Assembly (NCBI GenBank): GCA_003427395.1
Contig: BFEA01000497.1
Coordinates: 502,619-530,085, forward strand
Origin: Chara braunii
Lineage: Eukaryota; Streptophyta; Charophyceae; Charales; Characeae
DNA: 27,467 nucleotides
Direction: 5' to 3'
Part shown: piece after piece, positions 1 to 9,746 of the stretch
How positions within the stretch are numbered: position 1 is the first letter of the stretch
Layout of the letters: the number at the start of each line of letters is the position of its first letter
Position numbers and translations under genes: made by a program
Notes under the pieces: model-generated
What the model was told of the DNA's origin: nothing
Seen by the model: only the letters and a program-made list of their open reading frames with translations
Databases searched by the model: none

Positions 1-298
1 GTCAAAGGCCTCTTGTGATAAGTTAGGCCCGCCTTCACTTAGGGCGGGCACCACTGCAACCGGGGCCCCTTAGGCCTGCCGAGGACCTAGATCCTCGCAC
101 CTGAAACTCAACTACAAAAATGGATTTTCCGAGAAAAAAACAAAATTTCAGAATCTTAAAACAACGGAAAATTCGGAAGTCCAAAAAAAAATAGGAAATT
201 GAAATTTTCAGCTACTAATTAATAAGTGATGCAGAATTTATAAAAAAACTAGGTGGTTTTTCTGGGCGCCTGGGCACCCAACTTGTGCCCGGATACGC

Positions 299-322
299 GC
301 CCGGGTGCCGAGCCAGGCATGA
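299..322 (+). repeat. GC-rich direct repeat, copy 1
   Basis: The 11-mer GCCCGGGTGCC is followed after a short spacer by a CATGA-containing block. The same arrangement occurs at 618-641. Both copies sit as GC islands in very A-rich DNA, so chance similarity is unlikely. They are probably remnants of one repeat family. Confidence 0.5.
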
Positions 323-617
323 CCCCCGGGCAGGGTTCTGGGCAGCCCCAGCGCTTAAAAAAAAAAAAGATAAAAAAAGAAAATGAAACTTATTATGAAA
401 GTAAACAAATTCCAGAAAACAAATATGTTGTGTAGAATTGCAATATAGACAACTTTTGGTTGAGGGTCACATCAGAATTCCTCACCGAATCAGAGATAAA
501 AAAAGAAAATAACAAAAGCACATTAAGTGACCCCCCTTTAAACCCCCTTAGCCCCTTTAAAAATAATTCATACCCCCCTTCCCCCCCCTTTGACAGCCAA
601 CTCTAAAAAATTTGCAC

Positions 618-641
618 GCCCGGGTGCCTGGCCGGACATGA
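618..641 (+). repeat. GC-rich direct repeat, copy 2
   Basis: Second copy of the GCCCGGGTGCC island seen at 299-322, again followed by a CATGA block. The flanks are A-rich in both places. Confidence 0.5.
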
Positions 642-901
642 AAATCTTCCTAGTCAAAAAACGAATTAGACTAAAGAAAGAATTCCGAAATTCAAAAAAA
701 AAATTGGATTTATCAACCAGTGAATTTTTGAAAACCCAACAAAAGAAAATCGAAAATTTCAGCTACTGCACGATTTCGGAATTTACGATAAAGCAGGGGA
801 AACGAATTTGCGCCAAGGAAGGAATTCCGAAAGAATTTTTTTTTTTCCGGAATTTGGGCAGTTGTGTAGAAAAACGCAAATTTGAATTAATAGGTTAACC
901 T

Positions 902-989
902 AATCAACTAATCAATCAGTCAATCAGTCAATCAATCAATCGATCAATCAAATGATCAATCAATCGATCGATCATATGACTGATCAATT
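902..989 (+). repeat. Imperfect AATC/GATC tetranucleotide repeat
   Basis: The stretch is made almost wholly of AATC, AGTC and GATC words (for example AATCAATCAGTCAATCAGTC). It ends exactly where the gypsy-1 repeat homology begins at 990. It may mark a break that truncated the left end of that element. Confidence 0.75.
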
Positions 990-1154
990 AAAACTCAGAA
1001 ATATGGTCGAAGGCCAGGAACTCAACTTAAGCCAACTCGTCACATGTACTGGCTATGGTCGTTGCACGCTGGTTTGAGGTCCCACCGAACACTGTATCCA
1101 CCAACAGACGCACTCTCACATGCACTCAGACGCACTGGGTCTACCCTGAATGTC

Positions 1155-1178
<24 letters not shown>
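1155..1178 (+). repeat. (CA)n microsatellite
   Basis: About 12 CA units inside the left LTR-like repeat. The matching tract in the right copy (about 9711-9744) is longer, as expected for slippage after insertion. Confidence 0.85.
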
Positions 1179-1185
<7 letters not shown>

Positions 1186-1316
1186 GTTGTCGTCAACAAG
1201 TTGGCGGCTATGGCCGCCGTCGTCGGGCTCCTGCAAACCTCCGATGCACAAGTCGCGTAAGCAACGCATCCACATGGCTCACATGCGAATGAATGAATGG
1301 CCTGGCCTTGACTCTT

Positions 1317-1324
1317 TATTTATA
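1317..1324 (-). promoter_or_regulatory. TATA box of the gypsy-1 LTR (left copy)
   Basis: Plus-strand TATTTATA reads TATAAATA on the minus strand, in the context GGTATAAATAAAG. The same box is kept at 9919-9926 in the right copy. Its orientation agrees with minus-strand gag-pol, which supports the LTR call. No transcription start is known. Confidence 0.5.
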
Positions 1325-1694
1325 CCGTTTCGTTGGTGGTCTGGCCTGCCTCCGGTCTTAGGCCCGAGGAATGTGCAGCCCCAACTGGTACTTGTTGACT
1401 AGACAAGGTGGACTAGGACTTTAGACTGGGACTGCTGACTAGGCTACAACTAGACTCTTCCTTGCTGACTCATCTACGAACGGCTGACCTCTACTGCGTT
1501 GAAGAGCCAAGTAGCAGCTTCCAGAACTTCCTAGGGGTAAAGTCCGCATGACCACGCATATACGCACGAAACCTAACTTACATTTTGGGAAACAGGTCAC
1601 GGGTTCAAGGCACACAGGGTCCATGGGTAGTTGTACATGGGTTCATGGATAGGTCTAGGCATCAAGCCCTGGGAGCTGCAATTGTCACTTGAAG

Positions 1695-1715
1695 GGAGTG
1701 AAACCGTTTCACTCC
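1695..1715. repeat. Perfect 10-bp inverted repeat just 3' of gypsy-1 pol
   Basis: The arms GGAGTGAAAC and GTTTCACTCC are separated by one base. The hairpin lies 35 bp past the pol stop at 1750-1752 (minus strand), in what should be the 3' untranslated region upstream of the 3' LTR. It might be an RNA hairpin in the element transcript; nothing shows a function. Confidence 0.7.
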
Positions 1716-1749
1716 AGCCGTCCTAAATTGGAGGTTCTCTGACAATGTT

Positions 1750-2511
1750 TTAATCCAAGGCAGGACCTTTACCCTTCCTTGCTCTTTCATAAGCATCAAC
1801 TATGTCGGGAGCGGTCTCTAGAAGTTCAGTTCGTGTGAACCATTTGTCATCCTCAGGTTCCTGGTAGACAAACCTAACCTTGTATTGCTTCTAGGGATGA
1901 CCTCGACGTCCAGTCCAAAAGATGTCTTCTTCCTGTATGCGGTCTATGTCATATGTGCGATCCATGTCTGGGGGGATCATTGATCTTCGCAAAGGAAATT
2001 GCTCGCTGGTGACACACGACAACAACTTTGATGCATGGAAGACCGGATACGTATGAAGGTGTGGTGCTATCTCTATGGTGTATGATGGTCCGTCCTCTCC
2101 TCCTTTGACTTCTAGGACAGGCCACGACCCTTTGTACGTGGGCAAAAGCTTCTGCGAGATGTTTTCCTCTGGTGCAAATTCCTTTGACTTGACCCAGACT
2201 AGGTCGCCTACTCTCAACTCTGAGGGTCTGTGATGCTTGTTCGCATGTTCAATCATGCGAAGATGGGCCTTTCTAAGGTTTTCGACCACCTTGGCCACTT
2301 CCTTCTCGTCTTCCAAGGCAAACTCTCGAGTACCGGGAGGTAATCTCTGAATCTGATCCCGGTTCAATCCCTCAAACGGCCTACTTGGTCTGAAGGACTT
2401 ATGCAGCTCATTAGGAGTTCGACGGGTAGCTAGATGTACACTATTGTTATAAGCGCTAGCTACCTTGGGAGGCATCTCATCCCAGTTTACTTGGTCTGGT
2501 CTAGTATACAT
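1750..2511 (-). pseudogene. Gypsy-1 integrase C-terminal part with GPY/F and chromodomain-like tail
   Basis: The open stretch 2511-1894 encodes the end of the integrase core (YNNSVH, then R-TPNEL), a basic linker (EHANKHHRP), the VGDLVWVK strand and the KLLPTYKGSW GPY/F-type region, ending in FHASKL. An in-frame TAG at 1891-1893 interrupts it. The same frame continues to a TAA at 1750 with a KQYKVRF...W segment like a divergent chromodomain, which in chromoviruses helps direct insertion to chromatin. The corresponding region of gypsy-2 aligns domain for domain. The N-terminal half lies at 3443-4110, beyond an insertion. Confidence 0.85.
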
Positions 2512-2797
2512 CCCTATACCCTTAAAAGATACAGCGGTCCGACCGACAAACGCCGCCGCAGAGCCATGACAAACCGTGGCAGGGGCCCGTCGTCGGGTGT
2601 GTTAGGAGGGAAGGGAGCGATGCGGGCGCAAAAGGCAAGCGCCGCTTGAAAAGAGCACTGCGCAGCGCCGCGTGAAAAGACAAGGGAGGGGAGTCGCGGG
2701 CCGAGGCGGCGGAGTCGCGCACTAAGACCAAATGGCGCGGGGCCTCGTCGGAAAAGGCCAGCGAGGGGAGAGGGAAGAGGCGGCCGGGGGGATGGGC

Positions 2798-2995
2798 GTA
2801 TATTTCGATGTTCTAGCGGAAGATTCATTCGATTTTGCTCATCGTGTGTGTGTATGTGTGTGCAGGTAAGTAGTGTATATTTCGATGTTCTAACGGAAGA
2901 TTCATTCGATTTTGCTCATCGTGTGTGTGTGTGTGTGTGCAGGTAAGTAGTGTATATTTCGATGTTCTAACGGAAGATTCATTCGATTTTGCTCA

Positions 2996-3000
<5 letters not shown>
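2798..3000 (+). repeat. 77-bp tandem repeat, about 2.6 copies
   Basis: Copies begin at 2798, 2875 and 2952 with GTATATTTCGATGTTCTA and run through an ATTCATTCGATTTTGCTCATC block into (GT)n. Copies 1 and 2 end with GCAGGTAAGTAG. Copy 3 runs directly into a long GT/AG microsatellite. Only a few substitutions separate the units, so the array is fairly young or homogenised. Confidence 0.9.

Positions 3001-3072
<72 letters not shown>
2999..3072 (+). repeat. Compound (GT)21(AG)16 microsatellite
   Basis: An uninterrupted GT tract to 3040 is followed directly by AG units to 3072. The alternating purine-pyrimidine GT tract can adopt Z-DNA. The AG part is a mirror-type purine tract and is complementary to the CT tract at 3141-3195. 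Confidence 0.95.
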
Positions 3073-3074
<2 letters not shown>

Positions 3075-3075
<1 letters not shown>

Positions 3076-3108
3076 AATAGGTAAGTCTCCAACCCCGCTT
3101 ACCTGTTG
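3075..3108. repeat. 11-bp inverted repeat with splice-donor-like arms
   Basis: The arms CAATAGGTAAG (3075-3085) and CTTACCTGTTG (3098-3108) pair with one mismatch around a 12-nt loop. The hairpin sits between the (AG)n and (CT)n tracts, which can also pair, so it would cap a larger foldback. Confidence 0.75.
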
Positions 3109-3136
3109 GTCGATGCCTTGCTCAACCAATCGATGG

Positions 3137-3140
<4 letters not shown>

Positions 3141-3195
<55 letters not shown>
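3141..3195 (+). repeat. (CT)27 microsatellite
   Basis: About 55 nt of uninterrupted CT, complementary to the (AG)16 tract 70 nt upstream. As a homopurine-homopyrimidine tract it could also form triplex (H-) DNA. Confidence 0.95.
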
Positions 3196-3198
<3 letters not shown>

Positions 3199-3442
3199 GT
3201 GAAATGGCCTTTCCGGGCTGACATGTTTGTCTTATGCCCCTGTCAGGTGGGTGTGCAAATTCGCTTGTTCTTTTGCAATTGCACCTACGAGAAGTTGGCA
3301 ACTGTTGGGCCATTTTGCAAAGTTGGGCAGCTTCCGGTAGGGGTACATTGCAAAGATGGTATCCAACTGATGGCTGCGGTGTTTCACAAAATGTTTTTGT
3401 CATCGTCCTTCGCTGCAGCGTAGATGTGGTAGGTTCAGTTGT

Positions 3443-4110
3443 TCTGAGTAATTGCTGCAAGATCTTATTCATTTGCTTTGTCTGGCCGTTTGTCTCTTGA
3501 TAATGACTTGACGACATTAACAACTTAGAGTCGTAAACTTTCATAAGATCCTGCCAGTTTTGGCTGGAAAAACCGCATGTCTCGGTCACTAACTAGTGAC
3601 AGCGGTACCCCATGCTCACTTACCCAGAAGTCGAAAAACTTCTCTATAACCAAAGGTTGTTCTTGCCTCTGAAGGCAAAGGTACAAAGATATTTGCTAAA
3701 TCGGCCTACTATGACCATGACTTGGCTTTTGCCATGCCTACTCCTGACCCCGATATCCATGAACTCAATGAAAACCGACTCTCCGGGTCTTGCGGGGATA
3801 GGCAAGGGTCTGAGGAGACCTAACAGTGCTCGTGTCGTTGTCTTGTTGCGCTGGTAAACCTTACAACTGCGAATATATTCTATGTAGTTTGTTTTCATGT
3901 CAGGCCATGTATACGACATCATGAGGTTGGCCAAAGTCTTTTGCCAACCAAAGTGCCCTTTCGTATCATGGCATTCCCCTAAGATCAAACTACAAATCTC
4001 TTCATTATTGGGGACGCACAGGCTATCAACGACATTGGTCTTCTCAAAGAGTAGCCCATTCGTGGTGCGATAATTTGGCTCACTATCAGGAGCTTTCTTC
4101 ACTCTCTTTA
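3443..4110 (-). pseudogene. Gypsy-1 integrase N-terminal zinc finger and catalytic core (broken)
   Basis: The reading frame ending at 3644 has the HHCC zinc-finger region near 3980-3880, but the second cysteine of the CxxC pair is tyrosine (CKVY), a TGC-to-TAC change. The core follows: RPLPIPARPGESV, then IEF where the first catalytic Asp is expected. The usual VDRFSK reads VGRFSK. The frame then shifts, and 3589-3443 carries the end of the core, where the expected catalytic Glu in the NGQTE-like motif is Lys (NGQTK). Loss of the HHCC ligand and of two acidic residues indicates no activity. Confidence 0.85.
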
Positions 4111-5640
4111 GTAAATCGCCATAAATTGGATACTGAGCATATGCATTCTTTATCTTTTGCTGCAGGTCCGTCCCTATGTCCAGATAGTGTACAATCGCTC
4201 CAAAGTAATCCACCAGCGTCGGTGACCACGTTGTAGTCACCTTTAAGGCTTTAACGGGCTTAAGCTCGAAGTCAAACTGGTCTATTTCAGCTGCCCACCT
4301 TATCAATTTGGGCGTCATCTTGGCTTGCGTCTTTAGCCATCTCAGAGTCTCATGATTTAAGTAGACTTTGAAGTGCGGCCTTCCACACAGGTAATGCCTC
4401 CAATGATATAAGGCCTGCCTGAGAGCGTAGAGTTCTCTCTCGTGTGTCGAGGCTGCTACTTTTTTTTAGGGCAACCTTTCTGACATGAACTCTACGGGTC
4501 TATAGTCGTTGTCGTCATCTTGCTGTAGCACAACACCTATGCCATACTGACTTGCGTCTGTAGTAACTACAAAAGGCAATGAAGGATCGGCTACTTTGAG
4601 GACAAGATACTCTACCAAGGCGTTCTTCAACTTCTTCAAGGCCGAGGTGCAATCTTGGCCCCACTTCCAGATTGCTTCCTTTTTTAGGAGTCTGCGAAGG
4701 GGAGCAACGATAGTAGAGAAATTTCTTACGAACTTCCAATAGTAGTTGGCCAGTCCTAAGAATGACTACAACTCAGTTAGAGTATGAGGAGTTGGCCAGT
4801 TTCTTATCACTGCGATCTTACCTTCCTCTAGTCTAATGCCGTCTCCATCTAATACGTGGCCCAAGTAAAGAACTTTTGTCTTGGTGCACTCGCACTTCTT
4901 CACGTTGATCTTGAAGTTGGCTTCTCTCAACTTCTCAAAGATCTGCCATAGATGTCCCTCATGTTCTTGGACGGTCTTACCGAAAACTAGAATATCATTA
5001 AAATATATGACTACGAATCTATCTAGCCATAGCCTAAACAAGTCATTCATGCAGCGTCGGAATGTGGCTGGTGCGTTAGTTAGTCCAAAGGGCATCACTA
5101 TAAACTCATAATGCCCGTATTTAGTCCGAAACGCCGTCTTGTGCTGATCATCAGGATGTACCTCTATCTGATGGTACCCTGATGTCAAGTCGATCTTTGT
5201 AAAATACTTACAACCTTGCACCCCATCCAACAGGTCGTCTATGCAGGGCAATGGTTCTGCATTCTTGATTGTTATGGCGTTCAGTCTCCTCTTTTTTTAG
5301 GACAAATAGGCCAGGTGCGCCAAAAGGAGATGAGCTCGGTCTAATCCATCCCTTTTCGAGGAGCTCGTCCAACAACTTACGCAGCTCCTCCAATTCCTTG
5401 GGAGACATCCTGAAGACTGCTCCCTTAGGCGTGTACTGTCAAGTTCCATCTCTATACGATGCTGAATGGGTATTGGCACTACCCCTGAGGGTGCCTCTTG
5501 TAGATCCTTGTACTCGTTCAACAAACTGGCGATAGTGGGATGGATCTCGTTTTCCTCCTTTGGCTGATTAGAAACTGGCTTGACACAAGCAACAAACACC
5601 CGTTCCTCAAGCTGCTCCTTTTGTACGAGTCTAGCAAACA
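4111..5640 (-). pseudogene. Gypsy-1 reverse transcriptase and RNase H (broken)
   Basis: RT begins near 5640 with a leader region, then [20 protein letters not shown] (about 5375-5310). Palm motifs follow in another frame: [25 protein letters not shown], and an active site that reads YFND instead of YxDD; the Asn codon is AAT where GAT is expected. YLGHVLDGDGI follows. An in-frame TAG near 4766 precedes the SFLGLANYY connection. RNase H spans about 4700-4110 and is legible only across several frames (a VVTTDAS-like start near 4565). The sequence upstream of the 4318-3644 frame covers the RNase H end (QFDFELKP). The copy is non-functional. Confidence 0.9.
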
Positions 5641-6224
5641 CAGGAGCGCTAAGGCAGCAATGCGCCAGAGAGTTGTCGACTCCTGATGCATGAAACAGGC
5701 GGGCTTTCTTGACCCCACTTGATGGACTGGGGAGCCTAACTCATGCTCTCTAAGGTGTAATGTGGCCCTGACTGCTTCTCCCCAGTCTGTTCCAAGAACT
5801 ATATCAAATGGGAGGTTTTCTTCTATGAGGAGAGTCAAAGAGTGAAGGAGTAAAGGACTTTATCAACCTTCCCCTCTTGTTGTAGGCGAAAGTACGCCTG
5901 GACTCCCTCTACGTATTCCTCGATCCGCATGGTGCGGTTGTCTGCGAGGATACTGACTACAGGTTCCTTTAGCTTTTGGACCTTGAGGCCTAGCCTCAAC
6001 TTCTTCAGCGCTCTACCACTAATGTAGCTTCTAGTTGCTCCACTGTCTATAAGGGGCCCTACTCTAGCTCTAAAAATCTCTACGTTTGCTAAGATGAGCT
6101 GCTCTTTTCCATCCTTCTTCATCTTGGCCCAGACTTCCCTTCTCTCCTTCAACTCTTCAGCTAAGCTTGTGAGGGAAACGTCGTGGAGTGGGAGTTTTTG
6201 TCTTACGCGCACGCTCATCTCCAC
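5641..6224 (-). pseudogene. Gypsy-1 retropepsin-like aspartic protease region
   Basis: The frame from 6224 contains GPLIDSGATRSYIS, the DSGAT active-site motif of gypsy proteases (about 6050-6010). After a frame change near 5838 it continues as LPFDIVLGTDW, matching the second conserved protease strand (ILG.DW). About 60 residues of charged linker precede the active site. Retropepsins act as dimers to process Gag-Pol. The frameshift and downstream stops place it in a dead polyprotein. Confidence 0.85.
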
Positions 6225-6230
6225 GTACTC

Positions 6231-8322
6231 TTGGGGTAGGGGCAGTTGCTACCTCTACCGGCAGTTGCCTTTTGCTGCCCAGATGCAGGATTACGAAACC
6301 CCCTATACTTTGGGCAAAACTTGATGATGTGCTCGGGTCGCCACAGAACACACACTGATATTTGTCGATGCGGTCTTGCTAGACATTCTCATCAATATTG
6401 AGGGTTTCCCAAGGCGTGCCTTCAGGCCTTCCATGGTGCTTGCACCCCTTTTGGGAGGTGATCGTCTGGGACTAGGGCGGTTAGTCGGGGGACCTTGACC
6501 CCTTCCTCTTGCTTGGCGATCTGTATTGCCGCCAACCCCCTGAACGCCTCGTCCACGACCACCTGAGGCCTGGCCACCCTTGCCCTGGTCTCGTCCTCCT
6601 CCTTGCGGCCTCCCCCTGGCTGCGACCGCAGCGTAAGTACTCCCCTTTCCTGCACTACTGTCCTCTTCCTCGAGCCCCCACTCTATGTCAGCGTAGGGGA
6701 TCATTTCCGGACCACCTTCTTCCATTGTAAGGATCAAACTGTCTTTGGCCTTGACTTGGCCTGAGATGGTGCGCCCTTTCCACTTTTTGCCCTTGACTAA
6801 GTCCTTATGCAAGAAAGTGGTAACTGGCATAGCTTGGGTGGCAAATGCAACAGCCTCTCTACTTAGGAGATCATAACTCATTCCAAGCTGATGTTTCTTA
6901 TCAAAGAAGTGCCCTTACAAATGTTTGTGCAGCGCGCAGTAGAAGAGTTGGATGAGTTATGCCTCTGTAACTCCACGTTAGGGCACAACGATAAGTTTGT
7001 CCATAGCGGATTTAAGGGCATGTACAGTCCTCTATTGCCGCTTGTGCATCATCTGGAGCTTATCAGACGACCTTATTCCATTAGTGACGTTTGCAAATCG
7101 TTCTCGCAGTGCGGCGATAAAATCGTTGAGGTGAGTGACATCATAATATTGAACCCTGTCATTATCGCAGTGGGCAGCACGGGCGAGCGACCTGGCAAAG
7201 TTGGTCGCTTCTTTTCCCAATGCCTAGAAGGCTATCAAGACATGGTCTTCGGGCGCTACGTCCCACAAATGCATGTAGGACTTAACACTAGCCTCCCAGT
7301 TATCAAAGTCCTCCCCCTTCTTCCCATTGTAGGGTTCCGGGAAACGGACTTTGACCCGTTCATGGCGTGTGCGCGGTTCCTCCTCCGTGGGGACTGCCAT
7401 TTTGACACCTATTGCGCCTATACAAAATTTCTTTGCCTACGTATTGCGGCACACATCTCGTTTGTTAAATGGAGCATCATTTCTTCTGCAAAGTCTTGGA
7501 ACCATATACGAAAGGATTCAAGGGCAATATCGTGCCCACAGAGGTTCCTTAACTGCTCTTGTTTTGCTGCACAGCAGTCACGCTTCCGGTCAACGTGTCA
7601 ATTTTCCTTCCCACTTCGGCGTCTTCCTCTATCTTACCCAACTGCTTTTCTGCCACCCTCAATTCTCTCTCCATACGCTCTGCCATCTCCAAACGTCTTG
7701 TTTTTTCCCTCGCGAGACGTAATTGCCACTCCAACCGTTCTTGCCTTTCGGCGCATGGGACTTTCTTCTTGCTCCAGTTCCTTCTCCAGTGCTTCTCTCT
7801 CAGCCTTGGGGACTATCAACTTAGCCTCTCTGTTTGTGCCCAAGGACAAGCTCGCCACCCACTCCTTCACTGCCCTTTCCATTTCCTCTGGCGATGCGAA
7901 TCCCGAACTTGATTCCCCTCTCTCCTCCTTTCTTTCTTCCGTCCCTGCCAGTGTTCCTCTTCTATTTAGAAGAGGCTCTTCTTCTTCCACTTCTTCTTCC
8001 ACTTCTTCTTCGTCTTCGTCTTCGTCTTCTTCTTCTTCTTCTTCTTCTTCTTCTTCTTCTTCTTCTTTTGCTTCTAACGCGGCCAACTTCGCCTCAGCAT
8101 AATGAGCTCAAGTTACAGCAGCTCCAGTTCTCTCTTCCACTTTTCCATTTCCTCATCCATCTGCTTCTGCCTTGACGCTTCTTCCTCCATCAAGGCCAGT
8201 TTCTTGGCCTGCCGGATCAACTCCTCCATCTTTTCCCTTTTCCCACGGAGAATTGGAGCAACTCTCTCCTCTTGTGCCTTACTATATGGAGTTGTGCTGG
8301 TTCCGGTCCTTGTGGTCACCAT
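6231..8322 (-). pseudogene. Gypsy-1 gag polyprotein (frameshifted)
   Basis: A plausible start is the ATG at 8322, with an N-terminus beginning MVTTRTGTSTTPYSKAQEE, which I associate with charophyte gypsy Gag. A Lys/Glu-rich coiled-coil region follows, then a polyglutamate expansion (7976-8078) and the capsid-like part (EWVASLSLG; later RFANVTNGIRSSDKLQ near 7090). The basic Gly/Arg-rich tail lies at about 6650-6430. At about 6365-6320 a CX2CX4HX4C zinc knuckle is legible only across a one-base shift. At least four frame changes separate these parts. Gag would package the element RNA if intact. Confidence 0.8.
7976..8078 (-). repeat. GAA/GAG trinucleotide expansion inside gag
   Basis: Plus-strand TCTTCT-type repeats read on the minus strand as a run of Glu with a few Asp and Val codons. 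It lies within the Gag coiled-coil region and probably grew by slippage. One of the gag frame changes lies beside it. Confidence 0.85.
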
Positions 8323-9550
8323 TTTGGTAGGGGCACAATCACTGGCGATTCCACTCCTCAACACTCAGACCTACCACCCTAGTTCTGACTCTAGTACAGA
8401 GGTTTCTCGTCCACTTCAGCCAGGTTACCACAGCCATTGGATGCTTTCGCAACCACAATCACCAATCTTTCCACAGCCTTCGGATGCTTTCGCAACTTCA
8501 GTCACCGAACCCCCCCCGACTTCCACTTCAGATTGACGATTTGTCAACTACTCGATTCTAGCCCAAGCTACTGCTAGTCTGTCACTACAGGACTATTGGC
8601 TGATCAGGAGGCATTTTAAGGAGGTCCCCACAACTCCTCAGGAATTCTTTAACGTCGCAGTCAGGATGACGATCACAGCAAAAGTCCTCTCAAGACATAG
8701 TCAGACTGGGCACCCGCTCCGCAGCTCGGACTTCAGGTATAGTGTACCACCCAGAGCAACCTGTCGGTCTGTACCAGTCCTTGGGGTGTTTTCCCAGGTC
8801 GTCTAGTGTCAGATACACCTCACCCCTACTAAGTACCGTGCAGACACTGGCTCACAGCCCCTATCAGACCACATCATTGAACCTATCGACCTGGACACGA
8901 GTGACTCGATGCAGAAAGAGATGACAGACTCTTCAGCAAGTACGAAGGTGAGTGTGCAACATCCACTAGGTACGAGGGACAAGGCCTAAGGCTTGGAGGG
9001 ATTATACCGCTCCTCGATCCGCAATCCAGCTTGGTCAACGACACTGGTCAACGCTGCTGGTCAATGTCGGTCAACCTCTGGTCAATGTTCGCCGGTCAAT
9101 TCTCGGACGTTTGGCTATGGCGGCTTCTCCTTCTTCAATCTCTCCTTCCTCGTCCTCGAGCTTGGCTATGGCCGACTTCCTCTTCCTCTTCACCTTCATC
9201 ACCTCTCTCGCTTCCTTTCTCTCTCTCGTCCACTCCTTCTTTGTCCCACTGGTCTTCGTCTTCCCTCGAGCTTGGGGGCTATGGCCGCCGTTCGCTATGG
9301 CGGACTATCTTCTTCCTCTTTGCGGGCGTCCCTCTCTCTCTCTCTCCCTTCTTCTTCGTGCCACAGTCTCCTTCCTCTTTGTGGTCGTCAGTGCGATGGC
9401 GTAGACTATGGGAACCTGCTCCAATACCAGTGCAACTTGACTTGTCTCAATTTCAATTGCAACATGCATACGTGTGAGTGCCGATGACAACACAATTTCG
9501 TTGACGCAGAATCAGCAGGAAACCTGCGATGGCGCACTGCAGCCACACAG
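8323..9550. other. Non-coding leader or unrecognised LTR part of gypsy-1
   Basis: No credible gene lies in this ~1.2 kb. On the minus strand it lies between the right repeat and the gag ATG, so it is either 5' leader or the inner part of a longer LTR whose left copy was truncated at 990. A weak primer-site-like TGGTAGGTCTGAG starts at 8376 on the minus strand, 54 bp before gag, but shares only TGGTA and GAG with an iMet site. The stretch also holds the GGTCAA cluster (9033-9099) and a pyrimidine-rich segment with three GGCTATGG words (9113-9284). Confidence 0.5.
9033..9099 (-). promoter_or_regulatory. Cluster of six TTGACC (W-box-like) sites
   Basis: GGTCAA occurs at 9033, 9046, 9059, 9069, 9080 and 9094, spaced 13, 13, 10, 11 and 14 bp. 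On the minus strand each is TTGACC, the core bound by plant WRKY factors (W-box, TTGACC/T). They lie in the leader or LTR region of gypsy-1 in the coding orientation. The words between them vary, so this is more than a simple tandem repeat. Binding is inference only. Confidence 0.4.
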
Positions 9551-9710
9551 AAAACTCAGAAATATGGCCAAAGGCCAGGAACTCAGCTTAAGCCAACTCG
9601 TCACATCCAGCGGCTATGGCCACTGCACGCTGGTCTGAATTCCCACCGAACACTGTATCCACCAACAAACTCACTCTCACATGCACTCAAACGCACTCTA
9701 CCCTGAATGT

Positions 9711-9746
<36 letters not shown>

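Larger units (their letters stand above)
1..900. other. A-rich non-coding DNA
   Basis: No credible gene is visible. The stretch is A-rich on the plus strand, with long A runs broken by short GC-rich islands built around CCCGGG (about 297-330 and 617-640). Short open frames here are lysine- and asparagine-rich low-complexity reads of the A runs and match no family I know. Several words recur with variation, such as AATTTCAGCTACT near 205 and 755 and AATTCCGAAA near 680 and 820. This suggests a decayed tandem or dispersed repeat. The origin cannot be told from sequence alone. Confidence 0.6.
990..1535 (-). repeat. Probable partial LTR of gypsy-1 (left, 3' side)
   Basis: This ~546 bp block matches 9551-10131 with scattered substitutions, a shorter (CA)n tract and a 53-bp gap near 1220. 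It carries two GGCTATGG motifs, a CA repeat, and on the minus strand a TATAAATA box. Homology starts at AAAACTCAG and stops at CCTAGG, neither of which is a canonical LTR end. If the right copy ends CTACA (split by gypsy-2), the minus-strand LTR would begin TGTAG, and this copy would carry a mutated version of that end. Confidence 0.6.
2512..3437. other. ~0.93 kb insertion in the gypsy-1 integrase gene
   Basis: Integrase homology breaks off near 3443 (after a QQLLR residue run) and resumes at 2511 (RPDQVNW), although these residues are nearly adjacent in the family. The inserted DNA holds, left to right: a GC-rich tract (about 2525-2795) with a duplicated GCGCCGC-TGAAAAGA word; a three-copy 77-bp repeat; (GT)n; (AG)n; a hairpin; (CT)n; and ~240 bp of unassigned sequence. 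I see no transposase, terminal inverted repeats or clear target duplication. It may be several events or a repair patch. Confidence 0.65.

Noticed and set aside
902-989. CRISPR-like array
   Set aside because: The repeat is a continuous 4-bp microsatellite without spacers.
2514-2828. Open frames on the minus strand in the GC-rich tract
   Set aside because: Arg/Pro/Ser-rich low-complexity reads of GC-rich DNA without a recognisable domain; overlapping frames are equally open.
3002-3202. Open frames of repeated Val-Cys, Arg-Glu and Ser-Leu
   Set aside because: Direct translation of GT, AG and CT microsatellites.
6891-8102. 403-residue plus-strand open frame opposite gag
   Set aside because: It is antisense to gypsy-1 gag, with a poly-Ser end that mirrors the poly-Glu codons on the coding strand; no domain.
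8364-8376. Primer-binding site of gypsy-1
   Set aside because: TGGTAGGTCTGAG on the minus strand shares only TGGTA and GAG with the iMet site, and the preceding sequence does not end in CA; kept only as a weak possibility.
8993-9493. Overlapping plus-strand open frames rich in Ser and Leu
   Set aside because: They arise from a pyrimidine-rich tract; three frames are open at once and no motif is recognisable.
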